Shown piece by piece: positions 44,860 through 58,093 of a stretch of DNA of 64,000 nt; the stretch's first letter is position 1; the number at the start of each line of letters is the position of its first letter. A program made the position numbers and the translations under genes. The notes beneath the pieces are model-generated. The model saw only the letters and a program-made list of their open reading frames with translations. It did not search any database and had not been told where the DNA came from. The DNA is from Zelopaecilomyces penicillatus (lineage: Eukaryota > Ascomycota > Sordariomycetes > Hypocreales > Pseudodiploosporaceae), in assembly GCA_005765155.1 (NCBI GenBank), contig VCCP01000007.1, positions 1,381,501 to 1,445,500 on the forward strand, read 5' to 3'.

Positions 44860-47684
44860 GTGCTCGTCTGGTGATGTCGAAAATTCGGAGACTGGAGGGG
44901 GCTAAGTCATGGCATTAGCATATCTGCGCACACGGCGAGGCTTCCGTCAAGACGCTTCTTTCCGCACCCGAGCAAGCCAGGTGTGCTTGCGACCTGGTCC
45001 TAGAGACTCTCAAAACCCACGACTGCGTGAAGACTTGCACCGAGACAATGGTGTCCCGGGCTACAGAACCCACGGCGTAACACTCGTACTTACCGGTCAG
45101 GGACCATAGGTTTTGTCAACAGCATCAAGCTTGCTTCGAGCGACCGTCAGGACAGGTGGTGCCGTGTGGAGCGATCGGCTGGGACTATAATGGGAGGCGT
45201 GGATTTGGCGGAGCGCAAGGAACGGTGGGGAGCTGGAGATATATGATGGGTTCGTTCGCTAGATTCTCCGCCTTCTCTACAAAGTGGACTGCTCTCCGAG
45301 GACCGAGGATAGGTCAGAATGGCTAATAGCGCTAGCTTTGGTCAAGGTGAGCCGGGTCGATCATCTGTCACAGTAAACCGATAGTAAATGGGGAGTGGGA
45401 GGGTGCGCGAGGAGCGACGGTGCATTTGTAGGGTGATTATTAGACACTTGAAACTAGTGCGGATAGGACAAGGCAATTGAAGAGCAGCAGGTGGTTCAAA
45501 GGTTGCGGAATGACGGGTAACGGACAGGTGGTGGGACCCCCCTTTGGCGAACGGCCTTACCTCAGACATCGTGGCGAGGTATCTTTCTGGCGAGTGTGTC
45601 GCGCGAAGTGACATCTGCGTAAAAGCTTTTTTTCTCCCTCCCAGTTAGCGGTGGGCACGGACCAGCAGCCACAAGTTCTCTAAACGGTCATCGTGTGTGT
45701 GACATGGCGGCTTTACTACTGGGGGACGGTGCTGGAAAAAGCATCAAGCAGCCCAGGCAGCCCAGGTTACCGTGGTCCGAATTTGTGGGGTAGGGCTACC
45801 TAGCAAGCAGCAATACTACATACAGCCTGAACCCGAGAGTCAAGTGGCTTTGTTTTGCTTGATATTTTGGCAGTGCAGTGTCTGGCGAAAGACATCGGGC
45901 GTCGGGTTAATTGGTGACAAGACTTTCGGTGGCGTCCACGGGGACCAAGGCACCTTACGTGATAGTAATTAGCATGTAGCTACGTACCTAGGTCACACCA
46001 TGCCCACGGAAGACTTGCCCAAACTGCTTTCTATGCAGCTAACTTAGTAGTTATTAGATTTGCTAGAAACTCGTTGCTTTAACTAGAAACGCTCTAAGAA
46101 GCTGATATTGCTATAGTAGTAGTCTTTGGCCGCTTGTGTCTATGTGTCTGTCTGGTACTGCAATCCCTCAGACTTCGCGTACCTAGGGATATCAAGGAGT
46201 GCCATCGGTCCCAATGATAGCGCATTTTCAGAGATTAGATACCCGACCTATAGAGGCAGTTACTGTAAGTACCATGGTCTCTATCGAATACTTGGTAAAA
46301 CACCTGCAATGGCTGTACGTAGTCGTGCCCAAATGTGTAGCATGTACCCTCGTAAGACGGGGTACAGTTCTATGTCTTCCGCGTGCTGCTTTGAAATCTG
46401 TTGATGAGAATCGGAGCTAGCATTATGCAAGTCATAATTTCTCCGATCCGCTTACTGGCACACTGCCATCCAGCGTTGTCCAAGCATTAGATAGGTGAGT
46501 CTTCGGACAGAGCAACACCGATGGTAAGAAGAACCGGAGGAGAGTTCAGTACTATGCACGTTCATGGAGAAAAAGATGGCACACTGCGCTGTTACAAGGG
46601 TGCCTGCCCCCTCGGCTGTAATCAGAAAAACGAGATGTCAAGTCTCTACAGCCACTGTAGCATCCTATCAAGGTTACAGTACCTACCTGGTATGTCAGGT
46701 CACGTTATAGACGATAGTACGTATTCGTAGTTCCCTATATCATGTATATAGGTACCAATCGATGTCCATTATTTACACTTGTGCCACAGCCAACCAACGA
46801 GATTCCATTGAATTCATCCAACGCACCAAGTGTTGTCTGCGGCAACTCACTCGACAGACAATGAGTCCGTACGATGCAGTCATCGGAGTTCAACATCAAG
46901 GGTCCTCCTATTCAACTTCCTCTTTCCAAATGCATAAGACAAAGATTATATCACAACTCTGTACCGATAAATCTAAATCAAGGAAACAGGCGTAGTCCCG
47001 TAGTGGTCATCAACCTACAATTTGTACCAACAGCTTGTAAGTTCAGGTGCGTACATGAGACTACTACCTAGGTGAGTAGCTTTTCAAGATCTGTTACCAG
47101 CTTTCTGCGCGTTGGCAGACACTGTTCCCCAGATATGTCCCTTATTGGTTCAAGGCGTGCCACTGTTTCAACCCCAAATATCTTCTGCATCAGTGTCGTG
47201 CATGTACAGCCTCTGGCGTGGTGACGGGGTTCTTCGATAGCATTTCGACTGATTGTTTAGGGTAAGTGTGGCGTGAGGCTTCACTTCCCATGAAAGATGG
47301 AGCTACAGAGAGCTTCAGGAGGATAGAGAACGGGCGGTGAGGTGGGGCTTAAACTCCCCGCCTTTTCACCCAAGCACGCCAAGCTGCCCGCTCTTGTACT
47401 CCTTAATTCCACTTCCTCAGAAAGGTACTTCGCATAGCACCGATTATCGATAACCACCTGAGTACCAGATACGCTATTCGTGGACGGCCCAGTACCCAGG
47501 CAACCAGCTCTGGACAGGCAGCTAATGACAACTGACAAACGTCCCCCGAAAAACAATAAACATCCCAGCAATCCATTTCTACCGCCAATAATACCCAACA
47601 TCCTTTCTTTCACGCCCACCTCTTGCCCACCGCCATCGTATATCATACCGACTAGGCATCGGATTCTACAAGTGATTATCCATA
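44860..47684. other. Divergent upstream region, TSC2 (-) and CSE1 (+)
   Basis: 2.8 kb without a supported gene. It includes the putative TSC2 leader intron, several TACCTAGGT-type palindromes (45985-45993, 47065-47073), and the CSE1 promoter just before 47685. Short ORFs on either strand show no domain content. Confidence 0.45.
44902..45093 (-). other. Probable intron in the TSC2 5' leader
   Basis: On the minus strand a strong GTAAGTACG donor (45093-45085) is paired with a GCTAATG branch site and a CTTAG acceptor ending at 44902. Coding continuity across it fails, since a short upstream ATG frame is out of phase with the TSC2 frame, so it fits a leader intron. Transcription across it is inferred. 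Confidence 0.45.
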
Positions 47685-50600
47685 ATGGCGGCCGATATTG
47701 GCCACATTGCGCAGTTGCTGGAGGCAACTCTCAACTCCAGTGAACATCGCAAAGGTATGTTTTCAGTGCTGCCCCGCCCTTTACTATGCGAACCAGCACC
47801 TGTTTGACAGCATGGATGTTGACAACAATACTACTCAGCCGAGACCGCTCTGAAGCAGGAAGCGTCTAAGCCACAGTACTCTCTCAGCTTGCTCAATATC
47901 GTCAATTCCGAATCGATCGCCGTCAAAACACGACTGGCCGCTGCCCTGGCCTTCAAAAACTTCATCAGATCCAACTATGTGGTGTGTTTCAACACTATGC
48001 AACCGCTGCTTCGATATTGTCACAGAGCCACAAAACTGATTGTCTCATTTGCAGGATGAAGAAGGAAACTATAAATTGCCACAGGATGAGGTCCAGGCCA
48101 TCAAGGAGCGTCTTATTGGATTGATGATTTCGTCCCCGCCCACTGTCCAGACTCAGCTCGGTGAAGCTATCAGCGTTATCGCCGACTCTGATTTCTGGAG
48201 ACGATGGGATACCCTGACACAGGTAACTTGATGAGATCTATAGGAAAAGCTATGAGCTGCTGCTAAAGTTCGTGTGTGTCTACAGGATCTCGTCAGCCGA
48301 TTTTCCGCAACCGACCCCAAGGTCAACATAGGCGTTCTTGAGGTTGCACATTCCATTTTCTCTCGGTGGCGCCCCCTCATGCGCACCAATGAGCTCTATA
48401 TCGAGATCAACCACGTTGTTGAGACGTTTGGGCAACCCTTCTTTCAACTACTTGCTGTATGTCGTTAGCCCTTGTCTTTCTTAGACGATATGCAATAGCT
48501 GACATGACATGGCATTAGACTACAGACAGCAAAATCACAGACAATGCGAACAATAAAGATGTTTTGCAACGCTGGTTCGAGACATTGGATCTTCAGATTA
48601 AGATTCTACATGACATGTCTTCCCACGATCTACCGCCGATATTCGAAGAAAATCTTGGTAGCATTTCTGAGCTGCTGCACAAGTACCTTACATATTCCAA
48701 CCCCCTTCTTGAAACCGATGACGACACCGAAGTCAGCATCGCGGATACGGTCAAGGCAGATATTTGTGAACTTCTTGAGCTCTACACGTTCAAGTATGAT
48801 GAAGATTTCTCCAAATATTGCCAACCCTTCATCTCAAGCTCGTGGAACCTACTATCCTCAATCGGGTCCGAAACCAAATACGATATCATTGTTAGCAAGG
48901 CTCTCCACTTCCTCACAGCGGTCGCCGGAACCGCACAACATGCAGAGGTATTCAACAGCGATGAGGTTTTAACCCAGATTGTCGAAAAGGTTATCTTGCC
49001 CAATGTTGCCTTGCGAGAGTCCGATCTCGAGATGTTTGAGGATGAGCCTATTGAATTCATTCGAAGAGATCTGGAGGGCTCTGATACGGATTCTAGGCGG
49101 AGGTCTGCAACTGACTTTCTGAGAAAGTTGCAAGAGCGATTTGAGAGCTCTGTCACACAATCCGTATCCAAGTACATCAACCACTATCTCGCTCAAGGCA
49201 AGAGCGACTGGAAGGCGAAAGACACCGCCGTCTATCTTTTCTTGTCAATAGCCGCCAAGGGTGCAGTCACTGCAGCCCAAGGTGTCAAGACTGTCAACCC
49301 TCTGGTCAACGTGGTTGAATTCTTTGAGCAACACATTGCTGCTGATTTGGTTAACAATGATGGAGTCGAGCCAATCTCGAAGGTAGACGCCATCAAGTTC
49401 CTGTATACTTTCCGCAGTCAGCTATCAAAGGAGCAATGGAAGCTTGCTCTGGGCCCATTGATTCAAAATTTGAACTCGACCAACTATGTGGTATACACTT
49501 ACGCTGCGATTGCAGTGGAGCGTGTCCTCTTCTTAGCGGATGATGAGGGCAACCACATGTTTCCGCGGGTAGACGTCGAACCGTTTGCCAAGGACTTGCT
49601 TAATCACCTATTCTCTTTGATTGCCAGGGACACCAGCCCGACAAAGCTGCAAGAAAACGAGTTTTTGATGCGCTGCGTCATGCGAATTCTCATTGTCATC
49701 AAGGATGGTGCCACTCCCATGCTGGACAATATCTTGACACAACTGGTCCTGATTACCAATGTTATGAAGCAGAACCCCAGCAACCCTCGATTTTACTACT
49801 TTCATTTTGAAGCATTAGGTGCTTTGGTCAGGTATTGCGCCCCAACGCATGCTGCTGCTATCAACCAGAAACTTTGGGAACCATCTCATCAAATTCTGGT
49901 GGAAGACGTCACCGGTATGTAAAGAGTACGACATATGATATTATGCAGATTTGATGGACTAATCTTTTTACAGAATTCATGCCTTACATCTTCCAGATTC
50001 TGGCGCAACTCCTCGAGTCCAGCCCATCAGACTCCATCTTAGACAACTACATAGCGCTGCTCACTCCACTTCTTAGCCCTCCCCTATGGGAGACGAGAGG
50101 CAACGTTCCTGCCTGTGCGCGTCTCCTGTCAGCTGTTATTCCTAGAGCTTCAAAGACTATTTTGGCCGAGAATCAGATTGAGGCTATTCTTGGAATTTTC
50201 CAGAAGTTGTTGGGTGGAAAGAAGTCTGAACTTTATGCATTCGACATTTTGGAGGCCTCAGTTAAGACATTTGAACCGTGAGTTGCAGTTACGAGCAAGC
50301 TCTAGGTGCGCAGAACTAACAAGAATTTCTTCTAGTGCTGCCTTGGATCCGTATTTCGGTACCATTATCAACCTGATCTATACTAAATTGCAAGGGTCTC
50401 CTGCTGAATCGCTCAAACTTCGATTTGTACGCTTCTTCCACCTCATTGCAGCACGATTAGAGGCTGGTTATGGTGCCGATTTCTTCATCAAGCAATCCGA
50501 TAAAGTTGACGAGAGGGCGTTTGCTCAAGTCTATCCTCCCTTTGTGCTTCAGGAGACTGAGAAGCTTGCCAAGCCCATTGATAGGAAGGCGGCAGTTGTC

Positions 50601-50963
50601 TCTCTGACTAAAACGTTGTGTGACTCTCAGACTTTTGCTCAAAAATTTGCGAAGGGCTGGGGCAATACCTGTCGCATCCTGCTATCGTTGCTCGCAAATC
50701 CGCCCACCGTCACAGCCGGAGCGGGTGATGAAATAATCATCGAGAATTCCGTGGACGATATTGGGTTTGGTTTGAGCTTCACAGCTTTAAACACATGCAG
50801 ACCTCTCGCAAGAGACGACTTCCCTGAAGTTCAAGACGTGGCCGCCTGGGTCAAGCAATACATGATCACGGCCAACCAGAAGCACAGCGGCGCTATAGAA
50901 GCCTTCATTTCTCAACGACTACCCCCAGATCAACAGGAAGCCATTGCTCACTATATTCGTTGA
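47685..50963 (+). CDS. CSE1: CSE1/CAS importin-alpha export receptor (exportin-2)
   Basis: Seven exons: 47685-47754, 47839-47981, 48055-48222, 48286-48456, 48519-49914, 49974-50277, 50336-50963; 959 residues, almost exactly the length of yeast Cse1. The first exon is MAADIGHIAQLLEATLNSSE. An importin-beta N-terminal domain follows (about residues 20-95, including LAAALAFKNFIRSNY), then the CSE1 HEAT-repeat body (YLTYSNPLLETDDDTE; DIVEVHI-like residues replaced here by ICELLELYTFKYDEDF), and a conserved C-terminus. CSE1 carries importin-alpha out of the nucleus with RanGTP, which recycles it for the next import round. Six introns of 57-84 nt all preserve phase. It is convergent with the PH-like gene. 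Confidence 0.95.
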
Positions 50964-52318
50964 CCCTGCAATCACACTGCCCATGGAACTACTTCATGAG
51001 ACAGAGGTGAGGGGCCTACATGTGAATACATGGGATTCCAGTCAAGGAAAATTAAAAAGGCAAAGGGAAACTAGGAGCGTTGGTGGATCATGATTTACAA
51101 GCGGGGTGGCCGGTTTAGTTAAGTCGGGAGAACTAAGATACATGTTCTTGATTTTCGGGGAACATTACAGTAGAGGATAAGCGATGTAAGTGTGACATGA
51201 TGAATAATCACCAAAATGTAGGGATAAAGACAAGCGGAAAGCAACTGGTAACATACGAAAAAAAAGAGAAGATTTGTCGCCCTATCAAAACTAGCATGTA
51301 TTTGAAGAAGCCCATTCTTAAGCGAAGTATATCTATGTTGTGTGAAATGTATAGGTCTGAGATGCAGAAGACCGAGTGCGTTCATCTTTGCTATTTTCCT
51401 AATAAGGTGTATGAAAGGTCTTGGTTGAGGGAACGTCTGGCGATTTACTATATATTCGGGATGAATGGCACATAACTGTTCCTTGCTAGGGTAGGAACAA
51501 CTCTCCCCGAGATTCACTTCGGTGAATAATTACTTCACCAATAAGGTACGTATATATCTACATATACCTAAGTAGGTAAGTACACCTATATGTATATATA
51601 TCTATAAGAGGACACAATCAAAGCCAACAGTTAATGAAACCCAAACTCAAAGTATATTGTTATAAGAAGCAGAAAAAATCTACACGGGAACAAGAACTAA
51701 AAAAGGCACATTCCTCATTCCAAGCTCCCATCCCCATCCTTCGGTAAACCAAAATGTTATGAAGTTGTTTTGTGCAGTCTCCAAAAAATACCATCTCCTA
51801 AAATGTGCCGATTGCCATGACTGACAGAGAGAGAAAGAGCCAATACCCCGGCCTCAAACCAGATAAAATAGATAAATAAGGCTGACCGTCAAATCACCAA
51901 AGACAAAAGCCAAAAAAAAGATAAAATAAAAACGTCTCGCCAAATCTGACCTCCCTCAAATGCGGTGCTGGCTAGCACTTCTAAAAAGGCGTTCAAAGAT
52001 TCATCTTTATATAAACCAGAAGAGAAAAAAATGTTAATAATAATACGCCAGGGTCATGCTTGGAAAGATAAAAATAAAAAGCAAAACAGGCCATGAACCC
52101 TCGCTGTCGTCATAAAATGTCGTCAAGATGCTGAAACATGCGTCATCGTGTAGTATCAAAATCGTACAAGCATATGAGCCTATATCCGGCCGTGCCCAGT
52201 TGCTCCCCATGTTCGTCGGGCCCCTTTCTATTTTGTGCCATTTCAGAAGCCTTATAGAAGCGATGCGGGTCAATAGCCGACAAATGCTCAACGTGAATGC
52301 TGGTAAAAAAAAGTCTAG
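50964..52318. other. Convergent 3' spacer, CSE1 to PH-like gene
   Basis: 1.35 kb of AT-rich DNA with TATATA and TACCTA/TAGGTA runs near 51545-51605. No gene was supported; short ORFs lack domain features. Confidence 0.45.
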
Positions 52319-54331
52319 TTAGAGAAAGCCACCATCCGTCCCGACGATGCTAACACTACCACGCCAACCACACTTTCGGTCCTGTTCCTCCCAGCCCCGG
52401 CGTTTGGGAGGCGGCGCAATTCCGCGAAGACTCAGGTTGGTGCGCGGCGTGGCCGAGGGCAGGATATCAATTTCACTGCTGGCCCGGCTGCTTCCGCCAC
52501 TGGCATTGGTCTGGACGAGCAGTAAGCTGCTGCTGCTAGAGAGCCTCTTAGTGATGTCATTGAAACTCAACCTTTTGATACTGGAGCTAGATAGACGCTT
52601 CTCTGCGTTGGTACGTCGAGCACCGTCCTCAACTAGCTGTCTGGTAGAAGCCGGCACTAGTTGCGGCGTGCTTTGATTCCGCTGCGAAGGGGTCGGGCGG
52701 CTCTTGGCATGAGAAGTATGCGGTCTTTCTGGGGGTGATTGAGGCACTATTTTGACAGAGTCGGCATGGAAACTCAAATGGGCTCTGGAAATGCTGGGTC
52801 GATGAGCAGAACGGTCACGGATCGGTTCATCCTCATGTCGACCAGCTATGAAAGCAAGAGCCCGCTGGGCTGAGGGAGAGATAAGAGGGCCCTTTTCATT
52901 ACTTGAATCATGCTCGTCCTCGTGTGCGGGCTCGTCATCGTCTGAGTCGGTATCTTCGTCCGAACTTTGCGATTCCGTCTTATCAGAACTATCGTCAGCC
53001 TCGAGGGCGCTCTGCATGGCTAGTTGTTCAGCACGTTCAAAGGCTTCCCTCCGTTTCAGTTTTTCGTCCGCATCGCGCATTAGAGCGTCGAATCTTGCAA
53101 CAGAGCTAAACTTTTCCTGGCCAGGAATGTTATAATCCGCACCGGGGATATGCCCGAGTAGGAAAGCTCTGTCAAGGATAGTCTCCCCAGGGGCAGGAGG
53201 AGCACTAATGTCTTTCAAGGCGGGCGTATGGACATGGGGGCTCATACTGTCACGGCCGCGTGAGGGCGAGCTCATAATTGATGATCTCCCCTGAGCCGAT
53301 GTCCAACCCTCGATGAACTCGCCTCGATAGTCTGCTATCAGAGAGGCGGGCGACCCTAAGTCGGTAGGCAAGACCGTCGTATAATGCTGCCCAGGGAAGG
53401 AGAAGGCCATATTTGGGCTAGTATACTGGTTGAGACTGGAGGGAGAAGAGATATCGCTGCGCTTAGATTTCAGGCTTGGTGAATCTGAACTGAATGTGGC
53501 GGGGCGGTCGCGTGGGTCTGTGGAGTACGTTGCAGTTGAGCTTTTGTGCTGAAGAGAGCGCCCGTCAGGTCGGCTGCTGCTTTCGGGGCGTGGAAAATAG
53601 TCGGAAGTATCACGGGTTCGGGGGGAAAAGGGACTTGAGAATGCTGGCGAGACGATAGAGTCGGCTCTGGTAGGCGATTTCTTGGAAAGAATGCAACGTG
53701 CCCATTCATGGAGACTGGGGTGGTGATCATCTGGTGGTGTTCGAAACCACAGCGTAGTGGCGCCAGACTCTTTATTTGTAGATATGAGGCCAGCGGCCCG
53801 GCTCGAACGGCGCTTTCGTTCTCTGTCGGAAATAGTGATGACTAGCGTAGGTAAAACAGGACCCTGTTTGCGATGGGCAAGCATTTGCACCTGGCAATCT
53901 GATATAGAGTTGATAGGCCATTGTTGTACTGGATCCGTGTCCTCCTGTATAGAGATTTGCGTCAATGACACTGAGGTGTGAGCGACGAGGGGGAGGAGAG
54001 CATACCTTGCATTTGTAGACAGTTATACAAGGTTCATCAATGGCCACCTTGGTAATCAGTCTAATGTCTGGAGAATTGACGCGATTATTAGGTGCACAAT
54101 GCGAGTGGGCCGTGACGCTGTTTTGGCGATCCTTCTTGGAAGCCTTTCGTTTACCAACAGTTACGTATCGTGCCTAGAAGGGGTTCTTGTGAGCGAAGTG
54201 AATACGCAATGGGAAACTAGCGGCATCGGATAGTGACGCAAACCAGGAAGAGCACACACCTTCCACAGAGCCCGACCAAGAATCTGCCCTCGATCCGGCG
54301 GAACGAGGAGTATGCCGTCGACGCCATCCAT
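52319..54331 (-). CDS. PH-like-domain protein with long disordered region (conserved fungal, unknown function)
   Basis: Minus-strand exons 54260-54331, 54006-54173 and 52319-53944; 621 residues. The joins rebuild a PH-like fold at residues 1-150: MDGVDGILLVPPDRGQILGR, then ALWKARYVTVGKRKASKKDR, then ITKVAIDEPCITVYKCKEDT, ending with HPSLHEWARCI, the usual final PH helix. The rest is Ser/Pro-rich and disordered, with an acidic block (about 345-365) and a charged helix (FDALMRDADEKLKRREAFER). A membrane- or cortex-associated adaptor is possible, but function is unknown. The N-terminus is uncertain: the frame continues upstream of the chosen ATG (RWLVKNAMDG) to an acceptor-like site with a long pyrimidine tract, so an additional 5' exon may exist that I could not define. 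Confidence 0.7.
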
Positions 54332-57300
54332 TGCGTTTTTGACGAGCCAACGGAACCTCGACCGGCGACAGAAGGCGGCGGAGTAGAGAAAGATGAAAAT
54401 GAAGCAAGGTTAAAGGCGCATAATGAGGACAGTAATGGGCAGGGCGACAAATCGCCTTTCTCTCTTGTCGTTGTTGTCGTCGTTGTCACAATAGACTCGA
54501 TAGCCGTCCGTTTGTGTTGGCCTCACTTCTCTTTCTGCCCTCCTGAGGCGGTTCTGACGATTCGTACTGTATGGAATCCGTATGGAATAGGTGCCTGAGT
54601 GGTGCAGGAACCGGGTCTCGGGCCTTTCCCGTTCTTTATGCCTACGGTTTGGAGTGCCGTCGCTCAGGCCTCTGTTGGATGATTCGGTTGACGCCTTTGG
54701 ATCTAGGAAGTGGGCCGTCGATAATGGCGGCGTCGGTGATGGGAGGCGTCGGTAAGGGCGAGAGCAGCTGGGCGAGTCGAGGGACGAAGGAGGTGGAATT
54801 GGGCACAGGTGTGTTTGCGTTTGTGTGCGTTGTATGTGTTGTGCGTGCGTGCGTGTATGTATGCATGTGTACAGGCGTCTGGGTGGAGGACGGAGAGCCA
54901 GCAACAAGCGGTAACGCAGGGACGAGATGCCGCAGAAGCGTGGATGATGAGAAATGTCGAGCCCGTGGAATGAGGAGGTACGTACATCTGATCCATCCAG
55001 ATTGGTACTAGGCCTGGGTACCTGTTGGCTACATGCACCACGATCCGGGATTTCAGGGCAGGTCGCCGGAGGTAAGAGGAGCTAAGGCAGGCACTATCTA
55101 AGTACTTACCTTATTCGTATCTAAGTAGGGAAGGGGAGAGTTGGATGCTGATGTGGGCTGACAAGTTCCATCTAATGCACATCCATCAAAGGCTCCTCTT
55201 CCTACCTATACATGTAATGACAGGTCCACTGAATGTACTAATAATAATATCAATTCTAAACTACGCTGTGGTCTATCTACCCGGGGGGGGGGGGCAAAAA
55301 ATTGTTTGCCATCCGCTGGTGGCAAGTTATCTGGCTGCTGCAGGTGGTGCGAATGGACCAGCCTGCGCTGCCGTTATGGAGCCCTACAGCGGACCACTAC
55401 GATTACGACTCGTTCGTTTGGAGTGCAACCTGTACGTACCATGCCTCTAGTCAGGAGGTCAGAGGTACTAGCCTAGACCCAAGGTGTCTTGGTACTGACT
55501 GAATGGCCTGGGGCAGGCGGATTCAGCTGGTCGGGCTGGGGTAATTATTAGATGCAGCACGCTACAGTGCGCGGTACATCCAAGGCACACACGGTACTGC
55601 CGCGGTAATTGGCCGCTGGCTGGTCCGAGAGCGATGCATCGTTCATGTACGAGTAGCCATACCATACCCTTGTACGGGCCTTCCTTTCTGCTATTCCAGT
55701 GCTGCTGGCATCTCCCAAGACGGTATTAATTAGTGTCTTGGGCTCAGCACGCACCTGCTCAGGTGTCTAGAAGCTGCTTAGAAGCTACTACGACTCACTA
55801 CGGAGTACTTTAGTAGTACCTACCCACCCACTAAAGTAGCTGCTAGCAAGCCTCGAAGGCCCTGGACTGGGGTACGGGGCCTCCAAGCACACAGTCCAGG
55901 GCCCCAGGCGAAATTAACATCAAACAAGAGCGAAAGGCCACCGCACGTTGAGAAGCTACTGAATTCCAGGTTGCGATGCCACTCCGTGGGGGCGTTGAAA
56001 TGGGACGACGATGAGCCAATTCAGGTTGCCGAAACAGCCACCAGAGAAAGCCACTGCCTACTTAATTACACCATTCGTACGTAGCCAGCATGTATGTCGT
56101 AGCAGATGACAAATTCTTCGTGGCTTTGTTGACTTCGGGTATCGTTCTACATGTTACAATTCTATGAGTGTGGAGTGCAGCGGAAACAGGCGAGGCATGG
56201 ACCTCGGCATCTGAGCCAATTGGTCTTTACCGTGATGAAGACCTCAAGTCTCAAGTTCATAATAGCCAACACCAGATTATCGTCTCTCTCTAAAGAGCTA
56301 TTCTTTGCATTGCAAAATGTTGTTAGTAAATGCAACCTACATCGGTGATAGAAGTTGTGTATATTCTGAAGAGCATGGAAAGGTTATGCCTTTTTTTTTT
56401 TTTCTTTTTTTCTTTTTAAATCCCTATCTAGCTATGAAGATCTATATAAGGATACATAGTATTCGGCCCTCACGATCACCTACCTTAGGTGTGCAGTTTA
56501 CCATGGATGAAAAGTAGAACATAGAGGTGGGGGTGCGAGGGTGTTGTCGCTGCAGGAAAGGCAGCCAGTCTACAACAAGCCCCAAAGCGCTGTCGGCAAC
56601 GAATATATTGCGCACTAATCCTTCGTTATGAAGGTATGTATTGTCTATGGCAACAAAGATAACAATACCGTGCCTACCTACCTAGTCCAATAAAAGTCCA
56701 AACATCGGATGCAACGCAAGATCAAGGCTGTTACTATCAAGAAGGTAACATACCGTGTTTACTTACAACTACCAGTAAATGTGTTGTTATAAGAATGTAC
56801 GCGCGCGCGCACATGCAAGTTATGGGACGAGTCAGAAGATAAAATTTCCCTTGTGCAACTAGTCGGCTAGCCTTATTATATTTGATGCATCTGGTCCGAG
56901 CAAGACACCTATGAAAATATGTCATTTCTGTTTCTGAGTTTCCAATTTTCACTCCCAATGAAGCCAAGAAACCATCACAGAATGTCATGAAGATGAAGAA
57001 GAAAATGAGAAATGGTAATTCTAGAACAGTCAACGAGGACTTTAGGTTTGGCAAAGTAAAGAAAGAATACATCTTATAGTTTTTATATATAGGGAGTCTT
57101 ATTTCAATCTAGATGCTGCTTCAGTTGGACCCATTATGAATAATGATTCAACATATTGGAGGTGTAAAGACCGGGGTTTTAAGCAACGGATGGCCTCTTC
57201 AAGTTAACGCTCTAATATTAATTAGCCAAGTGCCCTCCTGGTAATTAATCAACTATAAAATACACTATACCTAAAACCGACAACCTTTGCCCAGTGTGTA

Positions 57301-57343
57301 CCAGTACCGACGACACTAACACTTATAAACTGCCGAAGTGTTA
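54332..57343. other. Gene-poor region upstream of the PH-like gene
   Basis: About 3 kb. It holds the PH-like gene's promoter or a missing first exon, GTGT/ACAC-rich sequence near 54810-54870, a G12 run at 55283-55294 and a short CG-alternating tract near 56800. No gene is supported. A minus-strand frame at 54410-54907 contains a basic, Ser/Arg-rich stretch that may include a missing upstream exon of the PH-like gene. Confidence 0.4.
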
Positions 57344-57395
57344 AGTCAACGCACCCCCCGATGGCGCACCCCCACAAATGGCGCACCTTTTACAC
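57344..57395 (+). repeat. Left terminal inverted repeat (52 bp)
   Basis: Begins AGTCAACGCACC. It contains two direct copies of ATGGCGCACC 17 bp apart (57361-57370, 57378-57387), a likely paired transposase-binding site. It differs from the right repeat at three positions. Confidence 0.9.
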
Positions 57396-58093
57396 TATAA
57401 AAACTCATATTTAGCCTTTATTAATTAAATCTAGAAAAATATCTATAATATTATAAAATAGGAAAGAATAAGATAAAAAATTAATAAAAAATCAGTTATA
57501 AATATATATAAAAAATATTTTTTTCTTATTTAATTATTAAATAAATAATTTTTCCTATATTAAATAAGCTATATATAAAACTATATTTAATAGAAAAAAT
57601 TAAAAATTAAAAATTTTATAATTATAAGAAAATTATAATTAATATATATTTCTAAAAAAAAACTCTTATATTATAAATTTAAGCTTAATATTAATATATT
57701 CATATATCCCTTATATAAATTTCTTAATAAAATCTATTAATATTGTAATATTATAAATAAATAGTATATAATAAAGTATTTTTATATTCTTAATATATTT
57801 TAATATATCTTATATTTTATAAGATTTAAAATATAAGATATAATTCTAAAATAATATATATAGATATAATTAAGAATAAAATTCGATTATTAAGGATTAC
57901 TAGTAAATTATAAGATAACCTTAATAATACTTAAATTAAATCTTTATATCTAATATTCTCTTTTAATTTATAATAAAAAATATAAAATTTGGTCTATCTA
58001 TTAAGAGTTATATCTATAATAGAAATATAAAGTTCTTTTTCTTATAATTATTCTCTAGATTTAAATATAATAAGCTAAATATCAGGTTTTTTG

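Noticed and set aside
54410..54907. 165-codon minus-strand ORF upstream of the PH-like gene
   Set aside because: Not called as its own gene. Part of it could be a missing first exon of the PH-like gene, but the donor phase does not fit as read.
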